A stretch of DNA of 64,000 bases from Phycisphaerales bacterium (GCA_014238205.1 JABABM010000008.1:31028-95027), one strand, 5' to 3'. Positions 41,746 to 51,062 are shown, counted from the first letter of the stretch. Translations and numbers: made by a program. The notes: a model not told the origin generated them from the sequence alone.

Positions 41746-42999
41746 ATGGTCGTGGGCGAATTCACACAGGACACGGACATCCTGGTCATCGGGGGAGGCC
41801 CCGGTGGCTACGCAGCCGCGTTCCGTGCTGCTGAACTTGGTCGCAGTGTCCTGCTGCTTGACCCACGTTCAAGTCTGGGCGGTTCATGCCTCCACGAGGG
41901 ATGCATTCCCACCAAGACGCGACTGTATCGATCAGCTTCCGGAATGGAAGCCGGTGATCGAGGGAGCCGAGCAATCCAGACGCTGGCTGGCGGACTTGCT
42001 GCCAGGATGAAGACGCTCGGGATCGAGCATGTACCTGGAACGGGGCACTTCGAAGATTCCCGAACGGTCCAGGTGACTGGTGAACACGTCTCCCGGGTCC
42101 GGTTCAAGCGAGCCATCATCGCAACTGGAAGCAAGGCGGCGAAACGAGATGATCTTTCCGGGGCATCGACTCCGGAGGAAACCGCGGTCATCGACAACAT
42201 TCCAGGCAGGTGCATTGTCGTGGGCAACGACTACCTGGCGATCGAAGCGGCAACCATGCTCATCGGTGAAGGAGCTGCGACAACGCTTGCGTGCGAAGGT
42301 GTGTTGCTGCCCGACCTGCCCAGGCCATTGGTGGAACCGCTGCTTCGGTCACTGAAGAAATCCGGTGTCGCGCTGCATGAAGGACCACTGGGCAGTGTGA
42401 ATGCCGACCTGGTCGTCGACTGCTCAGGGCGCGTACCGGGTACGGATGGGCTTCGACTCGAACAAGCGAAGATCCAGGTCGATCCGTCAGGATGGATCAC
42501 CGTCGACGAACAGCAGCGAACCAGCGAACAACGCATCTTCGCCGTTGGTGACATCACCGGCCCCCCCCACCTTGCTGGCGTCGCGCTTGCCCAGGGGCGG
42601 GTTGCAGCCGAGGCCATCTGCGGTCAGCCAAGTGCCTATGAACCTGCAGCGGTGCCGAACGTCGTCTACTCGAACCCGAACATCGCCTGGTGTGGTTGCC
42701 TCGAGGACGGAAGCGGTTCCAGTCTGACCAGCGTGCCGTGGGGATTCTCCGGGCGTGCCGTCGGCATGGACGCAACCCGCGGCGTCACGATGCTGCACTG
42801 GGAACAAGCCAGTGGACTGGTCCTGGGAGTCGGTATCTGCGGCAGCGAAGCCTGCGAACTCATCGAGACGGCTGTCCTTGCCATCGAGATGGGCGCAACC
42901 CTCGAGGACCTGGCCGCGATCGTCCCGGCTCATCCAACGAGAAGTGAACTCCTGGGAGAAGCAGCACGTGCTGCACTCGTTGAGCAGTCGACGCCATGA
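41746..42999 (+). CDS. lpdA: Dihydrolipoyl dehydrogenase (E3), short form
   Basis: 417-residue flavin disulfide oxidoreductase. FAD loop VIGGGPGGYAAA; redox disulfide GGSCLHEGCIPTK; NAD-binding region around CIVVGNDYLAIEAA, where the usual GGGxIGxE is degenerate; FAD site RIFAVGDITGPPHLA; C-terminal catalytic His-Pro pair in PAHPTRSE. About 45-50 residues shorter than typical E3, mostly in the central domain. It reoxidises lipoyl groups of the complex encoded upstream. The altered NAD loop leaves some doubt on cofactor efficiency. Coupled by ATGA to the next gene. Confidence 0.87.
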   Translation: MVVGEFTQDTDILVIGGGPGGYAAAFRAAELGRSVLLLDPRSSLGGSCLHEGCIPTKTRLYRSASGMEAGDRGSRAIQTLAGGLAARMKTLGIEHVPGTGHFEDSRTVQVTGEHVSRVRFKRAIIATGSKAAKRDDLSGASTPEETAVIDNIPGRCIVVGNDYLAIEAATMLIGEGAATTLACEGVLLPDLPRPLVEPLLRSLKKSGVALHEGPLGSVNADLVVDCSGRVPGTDGLRLEQAKIQVDPSGWITVDEQQRTSEQRIFAVGDITGPPHLAGVALAQGRVAAEAICGQPSAYEPAAVPNVVYSNPNIAWCGCLEDGSGSSLTSVPWGFSGRAVGMDATRGVTMLHWEQASGLVLGVGICGSEACELIETAVLAIEMGATLEDLAAIVPAHPTRSELLGEAARAALVEQSTP

Positions 43000-43457
43000 A
43001 GTGGCTGATCCTGTTCATCATTGCCGACCTGGTGCTCTGGCCACTGGCCCTCATCTGGGTTCTCAACTCTCCCGGGGCACTGTCAACGTCAGTCTTGATC
43101 ATCCTTACCTTCGTCGCCATCTTCGGAATCACGGGTTCAGCGCTTCGTGGACTGTGGAATCCCCTGGCGAAGGCCTTTCCCGCAATGGAACCCAGCCCCG
43201 ATGCAGTGAGGAAGTCCTTCCAGAGCTTTTCCTATGGAATCGTGAATCTGGGACTCTCGATTCACGTCGCCGTTGATGAGCATGCACTGCACATGACACC
43301 CATCCGATTTCTTCGGTGGTTCGGTGCCAAACCTGCAAGCATTCCCTGGGACAGCATGGACACCGACGTAAAAAGTCCCCGAAAGGTCCGAGTCAACGGA
43401 CAGGTGCTCCATGGTCCGAAATGGTGCTTGGAACTTGCCGCACCATCCTCGGATTGA
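42996..43457 (+). CDS. Hypothetical membrane protein after lpdA
   Basis: 153 residues starting on the lpdA stop (ATGA). Two hydrophobic helices (about 2-22 and 30-52) are followed by a soluble ~100-residue domain with strands such as NLGLSIHVAVDEHALHM and IPWDSMDTDVKSPRK. I do not recognise the family; the tail resembles small PH-like membrane domains. It ends one base before the convergent paaY stop. Confidence 0.75.
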   Translation: MKWLILFIIADLVLWPLALIWVLNSPGALSTSVLIILTFVAIFGITGSALRGLWNPLAKAFPAMEPSPDAVRKSFQSFSYGIVNLGLSIHVAVDEHALHMTPIRFLRWFGAKPASIPWDSMDTDVKSPRKVRVNGQVLHGPKWCLELAAPSSD

Positions 43458-44057
43458 TCACTCCTTGCTGGCGTCCTTGGTCTCGTAAAGCACGTCCGGA
43501 ACACGCTTGCGATCCGCTTCAACCTGGGCCAGTGGCTCAACTTCCTGCTCGGTCGAAAGGTGGCGCTGGGCAAGGTGGTGATAGACCTCGGTGCCACGCG
43601 TCTTCCACCCGATCTCCTTTTCTTCCAGTGCGCGGATGACCTTGGCAGGTGCTCCTGCCGCAAGCGAGTTGGCTGGAATCTCGGTGCCCTCCTTCACGAA
43701 GGACAGTGCGCCGACGATACTGTTCTCTCCGACGACGACATCATCCATGAGTACGGCATTCATGCCGATGAGCGCATTACGTCCAATGCGGCAGCCGTGC
43801 AGGACAGCGCCATGCCCGACGTGCCCATTCTCCTCCACCACGACATCCTTGCCAGGGAAGCAATGTACGACACAGGTATCCTGGATGTTGCTTCCAGCCT
43901 TCATTTCAAGTCGGCCGATGTCGCCTCGCAGCACCGCATTTGGACCGACGAGGCACCCGGGTCCGACAATCACGTCGCCGATGAGCACTGCGGTCGGGTG
44001 AACGAAGGCGGTCGGATCAACAACAGGCGTCAGCCCCTCGTAGGTATAGCAGGGCAT
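43458..44057 (-). CDS. paaY: Hexapeptide-repeat thioesterase PaaY (gamma-carbonic-anhydrase-like)
   Basis: 199-residue left-handed beta-helix protein. It matches PaaY closely: [62 protein letters not shown], and the long PaaY-type tail [18 protein letters not shown]. The metal-binding histidines of gamma-class anhydrases are retained. PaaY hydrolyses dead-end CoA thioesters of the phenylacetate route. It follows paaN on the minus strand, sharing the terminal base, and is convergent with the lpdA operon. Confidence 0.92.
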   Translation of the reverse strand: MPCYTYEGLTPVVDPTAFVHPTAVLIGDVIVGPGCLVGPNAVLRGDIGRLEMKAGSNIQDTCVVHCFPGKDVVVEENGHVGHGAVLHGCRIGRNALIGMNAVLMDDVVVGENSIVGALSFVKEGTEIPANSLAAGAPAKVIRALEEKEIGWKTRGTEVYHHLAQRHLSTEQEVEPLAQVEADRKRVPDVLYETKDASKE

Positions 44058-45748
44058 CAGGCTGAAGCCTCGACAGGAACTTCGACCGGGATGCGACTTG
44101 CAACAACTCGGAATCGGCTCGCCACGAAGGCACCGTCACAGAGCGTCGCATTGCCAGCTGGATTTGCGCCGGAAACATGGAAGTCACTGAACGCAGCGGA
44201 CTGGTTCACGTAGATCTGCCCGGCGAGATTGCATGAGAGTGCGACCCCTGCATCAGCCATGGCTTCTTCGGTTGCAGCGATGACTTCATCATCATTCGAG
44301 TAGAGCCCACAGGTCAGTGAACCAAGCCTCCGTGCAGCACCTGAAGCAAGTTCAATGGAACGAGCCGTGCCTGCCGTCTTCACGATGTAGATGATCGGAC
44401 CAAAGCACTCCTGTTGATAGAGGGCTTCATCGCCTTCCTCGACCTGGATGATGGTCGGTGAACAGGTGCGTGCTTCCGGGAATCGTTCATTCTCGATGGG
44501 TCCTCCCTTCCTCAGGATCGCGCCGCCTGCAGAAGAACAGTCCTGGACTCGCTTGATCGTTGCCTCGTTCTGCACGGCCCCGAGCACTTCGGCTGCCCGG
44601 GCTGGATCAGAAAGCAGCCAGTCGACCGCCTTGACAATGGCAGCGGTCGTGTCATCGAAGGACATCTTTCCCTCGGGTGTTTCGATTCCATCGGCAGGTA
44701 TGTAGATGTTCTGCGGCGTGGTGCACATCTGCCCCGAGTAGAGGCACAGGGAAAATGCCAGGTTCCCTGTCACGGCACGTGCGTCCTCGATGCCATCGAG
44801 AATGATCGAATTCACGCCCGCCTTCTCGGTAAATACGACCGCCTGCCTCGCATTCGTCTCGACCCAGTCACCGAACTCATTGCCGCCCGTGTAATCGACG
44901 ATCTTCACATACTCGTGCGTCACAAGTTCCGCGGTCATTGGTGCCTCTGGGGTATCGCAGGCAAGCATGACCAGGTTCGGGTCGAATCCTGCCTCGGCAA
45001 GAACCTCCCTGCAGACCTCGACCGTGATGGCCAATGGAAGAATGGCACCCGGGTGTGGCTTGATCACGACCGAATTGCCGGTGGCGAGGCTCGCAAACAG
45101 ACCCGGATAGGAGTTCCATGTCGGGAACGTCGAGCACCCCACGGTGACAGCGACCCCTCGTGGAACCACGCGATAGGTCTTCTCAAGCGTGACGCTGTCC
45201 GTCTTCGAAACCCTTTTTGTCCAGGTTGCCGTCGGTGGACAACGGTGCATCTCCTGCCATGCATAGGCAATGGCTTCAAGACCACGGTCCTGCGCATGGG
45301 GCCCACCGGCCTGGAAGGCCATCATGAATCCCTGCCCGGTCGTGTGCATCACGGCATTGGCGATCTCGAAACTTCGCTTGTTCAGTCGATCGAGCATTTC
45401 GAGACATGCACCGACCCGTGCATCAATACCTGCACGCTTCCAATCACCCATGGCCGCCTTCGAAGCGGCAAGCATGCCGTCGAGATCAGGTGATGGGTAG
45501 GTGATCCCCAGTTCCATCCCGTAGGGAGAAACCTCGCTGCCAACCATCGAAGCGGTTCCGGGCTGGTTCCCCGACCATGGCGACCCCAGGCGAGCCTTGA
45601 ATGCCGCTGCTCCATCGGCTTTTGCAGTCTCCCCGTAGATCTTCCCACTGGGCACTTCGGAGAATGCCGACCAGTAGCCACGAGTGGCAATGGCATCAAG
45701 TGCGTCATCCAGTCGTTGACGATGCAGTTCAAGTAAATCGTTGGCCAT
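44057..45748 (-). CDS. paaN: Phenylacetic acid degradation protein PaaN (ring-opening semialdehyde dehydrogenase type)
   Basis: 563-residue aldehyde-dehydrogenase superfamily protein of the PaaN type. Catalytic cysteine in [11 protein letters not shown], catalytic glutamate region [12 protein letters not shown] (strongly diverged), and the characteristic ends [19 protein letters not shown]. It would oxidise the 3-oxo-5,6-dehydrosuberyl-CoA semialdehyde. Unlike E. coli PaaZ it has no C-terminal MaoC hydratase, so oxepin-CoA hydrolysis must come from another protein. The ATG at 45748 has AGGAGCC just upstream. It is first in the minus-strand pair with paaY. Confidence 0.88.
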   Translation of the reverse strand: MANDLLELHRQRLDDALDAIATRGYWSAFSEVPSGKIYGETAKADGAAAFKARLGSPWSGNQPGTASMVGSEVSPYGMELGITYPSPDLDGMLAASKAAMGDWKRAGIDARVGACLEMLDRLNKRSFEIANAVMHTTGQGFMMAFQAGGPHAQDRGLEAIAYAWQEMHRCPPTATWTKRVSKTDSVTLEKTYRVVPRGVAVTVGCSTFPTWNSYPGLFASLATGNSVVIKPHPGAILPLAITVEVCREVLAEAGFDPNLVMLACDTPEAPMTAELVTHEYVKIVDYTGGNEFGDWVETNARQAVVFTEKAGVNSIILDGIEDARAVTGNLAFSLCLYSGQMCTTPQNIYIPADGIETPEGKMSFDDTTAAIVKAVDWLLSDPARAAEVLGAVQNEATIKRVQDCSSAGGAILRKGGPIENERFPEARTCSPTIIQVEEGDEALYQQECFGPIIYIVKTAGTARSIELASGAARRLGSLTCGLYSNDDEVIAATEEAMADAGVALSCNLAGQIYVNQSAAFSDFHVSGANPAGNATLCDGAFVASRFRVVASRIPVEVPVEASA

Positions 45749-45811
45749 GGCCTGGCTCCTGCGTGGACCTGCCTCTTCGGGCTCACACCCGATCAGCGTA
45801 GATTGTAGGAG

Positions 45812-45817
45812 AACATC
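45812..45817 (-). promoter_or_regulatory. -10 box (TACAAT) for paaN-paaY
   Basis: Minus-strand TACAAT about 64 bases before the paaN start. Together with the plus-strand box at 45845 it forms a divergent promoter region between paaN and the permease gene. Confidence 0.4.
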
Positions 45818-45844
45818 CATTTCACGGCCCACGCGGGTGTCGTA

Positions 45845-45850
45845 TACAAT
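45845..45850 (+). promoter_or_regulatory. -10 box (TACAAT, within TATACAAT) for the permease gene
   Basis: TACAAT with a weak TTCACG 18 bases upstream; predicted start near 45857 and a leader of about 37 bases to the ATG at 45894. Confidence 0.45.
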
Positions 45851-45893
45851 CGACTCCGCCAATCTGGGGCGGCCCGACGACCTTGCAAACCCC

Positions 45894-48011
45894 ATGGCAA
45901 CCTCCTCCAACGGTCATCTGAAGAAGGACATCACGCTCTTTGGAGCGTTTGCGATTGCATTGGGCACGACGATCAGCAGCGGGTTCTTCCTGCTGCCTGG
46001 GATAGCCTTTGAACAGGCCGGACCCGCGATCCTCGTTGCCTATCTCGTTGCAGGACTGGTCATCATCCCCCCCTTGATGTGCAAGGCCGAGTTGGCAACG
46101 GCCATGCCCCGCTCGGGCGGCGTCTATTTCTACCTTGATCGGAGCCTGGGCCCCATGGCCGGATCCGTCACCGGCCTGGGCACCTGGATCTCGCTTTCAT
46201 TGAAGACATCCTTCGCATTGGTTGGATCCGGTTACTACATCGGGCTCTTCATGGATGATCCCCCGGTTCTGCTGATCGCCATCGGGCTTGCGCTTGCGTT
46301 CATGTCGCTCAACATCCTGGGGACGGCCAAGACCAGCCTTGCGCAGAACATTCTCGTCGTCGGTGTGCTGACCCTGCTTACGTGGTTTGTCATCTTCGGA
46401 ATGCCGGAGATCCAGTACGAACACTTCAGGAATTTCGCGCCTGAGGGAACTGGATCCGTCGTTTCGCTCGTCGGTGTCGTCATGATCTCCTACATGGGCA
46501 TCTCCAAGCTCGCGAGTGTCGCCGAGGAGATTCGAAATCCTGAACGCAACATACCGATAGGCATCTTCCTGGCTCTCGGGGTTGCAATTCTCATCTATAT
46601 GCTCGGTCTGGCCGTGATGATCGGCGTCATGCCGGCCGAAAACCTCGCAAATACATACACACCTGCCGCAGATGCCGCCGCAATCTTCGCCGGGCCTACC
46701 GGTCGAACATTCATCGCGATCGCGGCCATCGCATCCTTCCTCTCCGTAGCGAATGCCGGCATCCTGAGTGCTTCCCGCTACCCGCTTGCAATGGCCCGGG
46801 ATCATCTCGTCCCCATCGCATTTCGTCGCATAGGCAGATTCAATACTCCCACGAATGCGATCGTCATCACGACGTTCCTGATCATTCTCGAAGTTGCGCT
46901 GCTCGATCCACTTGTCATCGCCAAGTACGCCGGCACGACGAAGATGCTCCTCTTCGCACTGCTGTGCATTGCCGTCATCGTCATGCGGGAAAGCAGGATC
47001 AACTCCTACGACCCGGGTTTCCGGACCCCCCTGTATCCGTGGATTCCTCTCCTGGGATTCGCGCTCTGCATCAGTGTCATCGGGTTCCTCAAGTGGCAGG
47101 CCGCCGTCTTTGCCCTCGGACTCATTGCCGTCGGCATCGCCTGGTTCTTGTGGTATGCACGCGGACGAGTCCGTCGATACGGCGCCATCTACCACGTGTT
47201 CTCGCGGCTTGGCGAGAACCGGTTCGACCCACTTGATATCGAGCTGCGTGAAATCATCAAGGAGAAGGGACTTCGAAAGGCCGACCCCTTCGACGAGATC
47301 GTCGCCATAGCACCCATCATCAATCTTGATTCCATAGACGACTTCGGCACGCTGGCTCGCAATGCAGCTGAGCAACTGGCCAAGGATGGCTTGCTTGATG
47401 CTGATGAACTGGCCGATGGATTCCTCCAGGGAACACGAGTCGGTGCTACACCTGTCAGCGGCAATGCGGCGCTTCCCCACATTCGCATCGAGGGCCTGAC
47501 AACCCCACGCCTTGCCATTGCACGAATACGAAATGGACTGGAGATCACGATCGGTTCAGCCATCAGCGACGAGGAGAAGAAGGCAACTGTTCAAGCCATC
47601 TTCTTCCTGGTCAGTCCACAGGAAGACCCGGCTCAGCACCTGCGTCTCCTGGCAAAACTGGCAGGCTGCGTCGAGGAGGAGCAATTTGAAACACACTGGG
47701 CCGAAGCCCGGGACGATGCGGCGATTCGAGAGGTTCTGCTCCGGGACGATCGGTATCTCTCCTTCGCCCTGCAGCGCAATACGCCTCGCGAATCCTGGAT
47801 CGGTCGCCATATCCGGGATCTGGAACTTCCCGAGGGATGCCTTGTGGCCCTGGTCCAACGAGGAGATGAAACCATTGTTCCACGCGGCAGTACGGTGCTG
47901 GACCATGGAGACGCGTTGATCCTCATCGGTGAACCTGACTGTATCCAGGCAGTACGAGAACTCCTGGAACTTGCACCTCCCAAGAACACCGAACCACTGG
48001 AAGACGATTGA
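45894..48011 (+). CDS. APC-family amino-acid permease fused to PTS EIIA-like and TrkA-C domains
   Basis: 705 residues. The first ~430 form a 12-helix APC-superfamily transporter: GTTISSGFFLLPG is the unwound TM1 substrate motif and MISYMGISKLASVAEEIRNPERN the TM6-7 block. A soluble tail follows with a PTS type-2 EIIA-like domain (about 470-620) that keeps the phospho-histidine position H529 in ALPHIRI, and then a TrkA-C/RCK-C domain (about 625-700, GSTVLDHGDALILIGE). Transport of an amino acid is likely, and the divergent paaN suggests phenylalanine or a related aromatic acid. The tail could couple uptake to nucleotide or phospho-signals. ATG chosen by family alignment. Confidence 0.83.
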   Translation: MATSSNGHLKKDITLFGAFAIALGTTISSGFFLLPGIAFEQAGPAILVAYLVAGLVIIPPLMCKAELATAMPRSGGVYFYLDRSLGPMAGSVTGLGTWISLSLKTSFALVGSGYYIGLFMDDPPVLLIAIGLALAFMSLNILGTAKTSLAQNILVVGVLTLLTWFVIFGMPEIQYEHFRNFAPEGTGSVVSLVGVVMISYMGISKLASVAEEIRNPERNIPIGIFLALGVAILIYMLGLAVMIGVMPAENLANTYTPAADAAAIFAGPTGRTFIAIAAIASFLSVANAGILSASRYPLAMARDHLVPIAFRRIGRFNTPTNAIVITTFLIILEVALLDPLVIAKYAGTTKMLLFALLCIAVIVMRESRINSYDPGFRTPLYPWIPLLGFALCISVIGFLKWQAAVFALGLIAVGIAWFLWYARGRVRRYGAIYHVFSRLGENRFDPLDIELREIIKEKGLRKADPFDEIVAIAPIINLDSIDDFGTLARNAAEQLAKDGLLDADELADGFLQGTRVGATPVSGNAALPHIRIEGLTTPRLAIARIRNGLEITIGSAISDEEKKATVQAIFFLVSPQEDPAQHLRLLAKLAGCVEEEQFETHWAEARDDAAIREVLLRDDRYLSFALQRNTPRESWIGRHIRDLELPEGCLVALVQRGDETIVPRGSTVLDHGDALILIGEPDCIQAVRELLELAPPKNTEPLEDD

Positions 48012-48052
48012 ATCGATGATCAATGAAACGACACGTGGAACTGCGTGGCAGG

Positions 48053-48058
48053 TAGGAT
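48053..48058 (+). promoter_or_regulatory. -10 box (TAGGAT) seven bases before the DUF308 gene
   Basis: TAGGAT, seven bases, then ATG at 48066; no ribosome binding site. A leaderless start is suggested. Confidence 0.4.
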
Positions 48059-48065
48059 CCCCAGC

Positions 48066-48647
48066 ATGAATGATGACACAAACAACCCCATTACTGATCC
48101 TGCAAAGGCGAAACGGACCTCCTGGAACATTGTTGTCGATGGAGTACTCCTGGTTCTGCTCGCAGCAGTACTGATCCTCGACCCGGAGAAGGCCGAGAAG
48201 ACCTTCATCGGATTCGTCGGCGTACTGTGCGTTCTCGGTGGAGGCATTCTCTTTGCCCGTGCCTGGACGGTCTCCCGCATGCGAAGCCTCTCCCCCCTGT
48301 ACTGGACTGTGGCGATCGTGCCCATCGGCGTGGGCCTCATCCTCCTGTTCTGGCCCCTGCAGTCACTGCAGGTCATGATCTACGCGGTTGCCATCACCTT
48401 CCTTGTCCGTGGAATCGTCGAATGCACCTTGGCGGCGTCGAACATGAACAAGTCTGCGTGGGAGTTTCTGCTTGTACACGGCATCATCGGGATCGTCCTC
48501 GGCATCATCTTCATCGTGAAGTTCGAATGGGCGCCCGTACTGGCAATCCTCTTCCTTGGCGTGGACCTGATCGTCCGAGGCGCGAACCAGGGTGGCGGAC
48601 TGATGACCAGCTTGCAGAAGAAGGTGGACAGCCACTCATCCGGCTAG
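48066..48647 (+). CDS. HdeD/DUF308-like membrane protein
   Basis: 193 residues with six hydrophobic helices in three pairs, the DUF308 plan found in HdeD (acid-resistance membrane protein). Typical are the repeated short loops with LDPEKAEKTFIGFVGVL and RGIVECTLAAS. Function in this organism is unknown; stress tolerance is only a family hint. It lies 54 bases after the permease gene and is convergent with a TPR gene. Confidence 0.8.
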   Translation: MNDDTNNPITDPAKAKRTSWNIVVDGVLLVLLAAVLILDPEKAEKTFIGFVGVLCVLGGGILFARAWTVSRMRSLSPLYWTVAIVPIGVGLILLFWPLQSLQVMIYAVAITFLVRGIVECTLAASNMNKSAWEFLLVHGIIGIVLGIIFIVKFEWAPVLAILFLGVDLIVRGANQGGGLMTSLQKKVDSHSSG

Positions 48648-48663
48648 AACACGTACTCGCTGG

Positions 48664-49953
48664 TCAGTCGTTCTCCATCTCGGATTTCACTGATTCCACC
48701 AGGTGGGAACCGCGATCGGCGAGGTACTTGTACTCGGCCATGGCCGCATCCCGCTTCCCGGCAGCAAGATGCACTCTGAGCATCCGCACGTGGATCCCGT
48801 CATTTCCCGGCTGGATCTCCGAAGCACGCCCGTAGGCGCCGATGGCCTTCACGTGCTCACCACGACCCGCATGAATCTCGCCAAGAAGAATATATGCCGA
48901 CGTCAAGTCTGGCCTGAGTGCTGCCGCAGTCTGGATTGACGCGATGGCTTCATCCTCACGATTGAGCCTGGCAAGTGATCTGCCGATGTTCAAGTGCACC
49001 TTGGCATACTCCGGATTCAACTCAAGAGATTTCTCGAATGCATGCAGTGCTTCCTCATATCGCTCGCCATCAAGATGAATGAGCCCGATGTTGTTCCATG
49101 CCTTGTCGGCCAGGGAATTGCTTGAGACCGCAGCCTTGAACGATTCCAGCGCAGCGACATCATTGCCCTTGCACCGCTGGGCAAGCCCGAGAAGGATGTA
49201 GAGTTTTCCATTGGACCGTTCCAACTCAACGGCCTTCTTGAACGCATTGACTGATTCTTCATGTCGTCCATGCCTGCCCTGCATGAGACCCAGGTTCATC
49301 CAGGCCTTTGCATAGTTCGGGTCGGCCTTGATGGCGCCTTCGAAGGCGACAATCGCTCCTGCAAGATCGCCAATCGACTCGCAGGCCGTCCCAAGGTTCA
49401 ACCATGCCCCGATCAATTTCGGGCGAAGCTTGATTGCCGCCTGGTATGCCTGGATGGCGCCGGGTATGTCGGCGAGATTCAAGCGGGCATTACCGATGTT
49501 GAACTGCGTCTGCCCGCTGCTTGGATTGATCAACGCCGCGCGCTCACCGGCTTCAAGTGCTTCACGGTAATGCTTCATGTGAAGACTGGTTCGAGCGATG
49601 CCGGCATAGGCCGCCTCGCACTCTGCATCGATTTCGATGGCTTCCCTGTAGAACCCGATCGAGTCGGCATGGTCGCCCAACTTGTCAAGGCAGTAGCCGA
49701 GGTTCACAAGTGCTATGACGACCCTCGGGTGCTTTCTGAGTGGATCGAGATCCAAGGCCTTCCTCAGGAACGCCTCGGCCTCGGGCCATTCCCTCTTTCG
49801 GATGCACTTGATTGACTCGTTGATGAACTCCGGCATCTCACCGAAACCACCGGCATGGTCGCTGAATCCCTCCAGCAGTTCCTCGGTGGGATTCGGCCCT
49901 TCCAACGACAGGAACTCGCCACTGTCTTCATGCTCCATGGTGTTTCTTGCCAC
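48664..49953 (-). CDS. Tetratricopeptide repeat protein
   Basis: 429 residues from a GTG at 49953 that has AAGGAGG 8 bases upstream; ATGs at 49938 and 50028 are alternatives. After an acidic N-terminal ~50 residues, about ten regular TPRs follow, such as AWLNLGTACESIGDLAGAIV and KAWNNIGLIHLDGERYEEAL. No catalytic domain or membrane span. A protein-interaction scaffold is likely. Divergent from the HD-GYP gene. Confidence 0.82.
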   Translation of the reverse strand: MARNTMEHEDSGEFLSLEGPNPTEELLEGFSDHAGGFGEMPEFINESIKCIRKREWPEAEAFLRKALDLDPLRKHPRVVIALVNLGYCLDKLGDHADSIGFYREAIEIDAECEAAYAGIARTSLHMKHYREALEAGERAALINPSSGQTQFNIGNARLNLADIPGAIQAYQAAIKLRPKLIGAWLNLGTACESIGDLAGAIVAFEGAIKADPNYAKAWMNLGLMQGRHGRHEESVNAFKKAVELERSNGKLYILLGLAQRCKGNDVAALESFKAAVSSNSLADKAWNNIGLIHLDGERYEEALHAFEKSLELNPEYAKVHLNIGRSLARLNREDEAIASIQTAAALRPDLTSAYILLGEIHAGRGEHVKAIGAYGRASEIQPGNDGIHVRMLRVHLAAGKRDAAMAEYKYLADRGSHLVESVKSEMEND

Positions 49954-50167
49954 GTGGCGGTCCTCCTTCCATGTTGATGGTAGCCGCTGCAGAACGCTCA
50001 TGCCGTCCTCCAAATCCAATCCGATCATGGTTTCTTTCAGGCGAATCGTGGATTACATGCCTTCCTGAAACCTTCGGGTTTCACTGAAATACATGGGGAT
50101 CCCGACGGTTCTCCTTCTCGATTGGACGGTTCGCATGGATGCGACGCAGGCCAGGGAGTTTCCTCTG

Positions 50168-50959
50168 ATGAACGGATTCAGCATGAAAACAGCATCTCGA
50201 TCCAGGAACGACCACCCCCTGAGCATCGAGACGATCAAACCTGGCACATGGCACAACGCAACGGAGCCACGCGACGTCCCGAGGGACACCGTGGCTCCGT
50301 TGTGTATTTCTTCGACAGACCCGAAATCGTCGGTACTGACTGAACTTGTTTCCTTCAGTGGTGTGACCGGGGCACTTCTGGAAACGATCGAAGCCAAGGA
50401 TCCCTTGACACGGGGCCACAGTGATCGCGTTGCCAGTCTTGCCCGTCGCCTGGCCGCGGAGGCAGGATGCACTGAACTGGTCATCGAGGAGGCGACGGTC
50501 TGCGGCTGGCTGCACGACATCGGCAAGATAGGCGTACCGGACTGCATCCTGCAGAAGGAAGGCCCCCTGAACGACATCGAGTTTGAAACGATCAAGCGAC
50601 ATCCCGAAACCAGCGAGAGGATCCTTGGCTGCTTGCCGCAGTTGAAGTCGATCCGCGCAGGCGTGCGATCCCACCACGAACGCTGGGATGGACGAGGCTA
50701 CCCGGACGGGATCGCGGGGGAAGCGATCCCGCTCCTGGGTCGCATCGTCTGCATCGCCGATGCCTTCGATGCCATGTGCTCGAAGCGCACGTACCGGGAT
50801 GGCCTTGCTCCACAGACAGCATTGATGGAACTGGCACGGAACGCAGGGAAGCAGTTCGACCCGTACCTCGTCGCCTGCTTTCTCGACATGAAACCGCAAA
50901 AGGAGATGATCGCTCCCTGGACACTTGTGCCGGGGGATGCGATGCGGCAATCGGCCTGA
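50168..50959 (+). CDS. HD-GYP domain protein (cyclic di-GMP phosphodiesterase)
   Basis: 263 residues from the ATG at 50168 (GGGAG upstream). The HD-GYP domain from about residue 75 is complete: TRGHSDRVASLARRLA, LHDIGKIG, HHERWDGRGYPDG with the GYP triad, and ADAFDAM. It should hydrolyse cyclic di-GMP and thus oppose the GGDEF protein at 17 kb. No sensor or receiver domain is attached. The start is uncertain: a 13-bp inverted repeat at 50259-50302, resembling a terminator stem, lies inside the assigned N-terminal region, so translation might begin later (for example GTG 50291). Confidence 0.85.
   Translation: MNGFSMKTASRSRNDHPLSIETIKPGTWHNATEPRDVPRDTVAPLCISSTDPKSSVLTELVSFSGVTGALLETIEAKDPLTRGHSDRVASLARRLAAEAGCTELVIEEATVCGWLHDIGKIGVPDCILQKEGPLNDIEFETIKRHPETSERILGCLPQLKSIRAGVRSHHERWDGRGYPDGIAGEAIPLLGRIVCIADAFDAMCSKRTYRDGLAPQTALMELARNAGKQFDPYLVACFLDMKPQKEMIAPWTLVPGDAMRQSA
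50259..50302. repeat. 13-bp perfect inverted repeat near the HD-GYP start
   Basis: CAACGGAGCCACG at 50259-50271 pairs exactly with CGTGGCTCCGTTG at 50290-50302, with a small inner stem TCCC/GGGA. TATTTCTTC follows. It resembles the hairpins that lie between genes elsewhere here. Confidence 0.8.
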
Positions 50960-51062
50960 AGGACCGCGAAGAGCACACCAGGGCACGGTGATTGGGGATG
51001 AACCGCCTCTGGTCCTCGCCTTCGACAACCACACGAGGTCTTCAGGGCGAGGCCGATGGATG

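Noticed and set aside
46197..47480. 427-codon minus-strand frame
   Set aside because: Antisense to the permease; composition is highly charged and not protein-like.
50040..50310. Cyclic di-GMP (GEMM) riboswitch before the HD-GYP gene
   Set aside because: The order of conserved bases does not match the GEMM consensus I remember; only a hairpin and a short GAAACC-TTCG-GGTTTC stem are clear.
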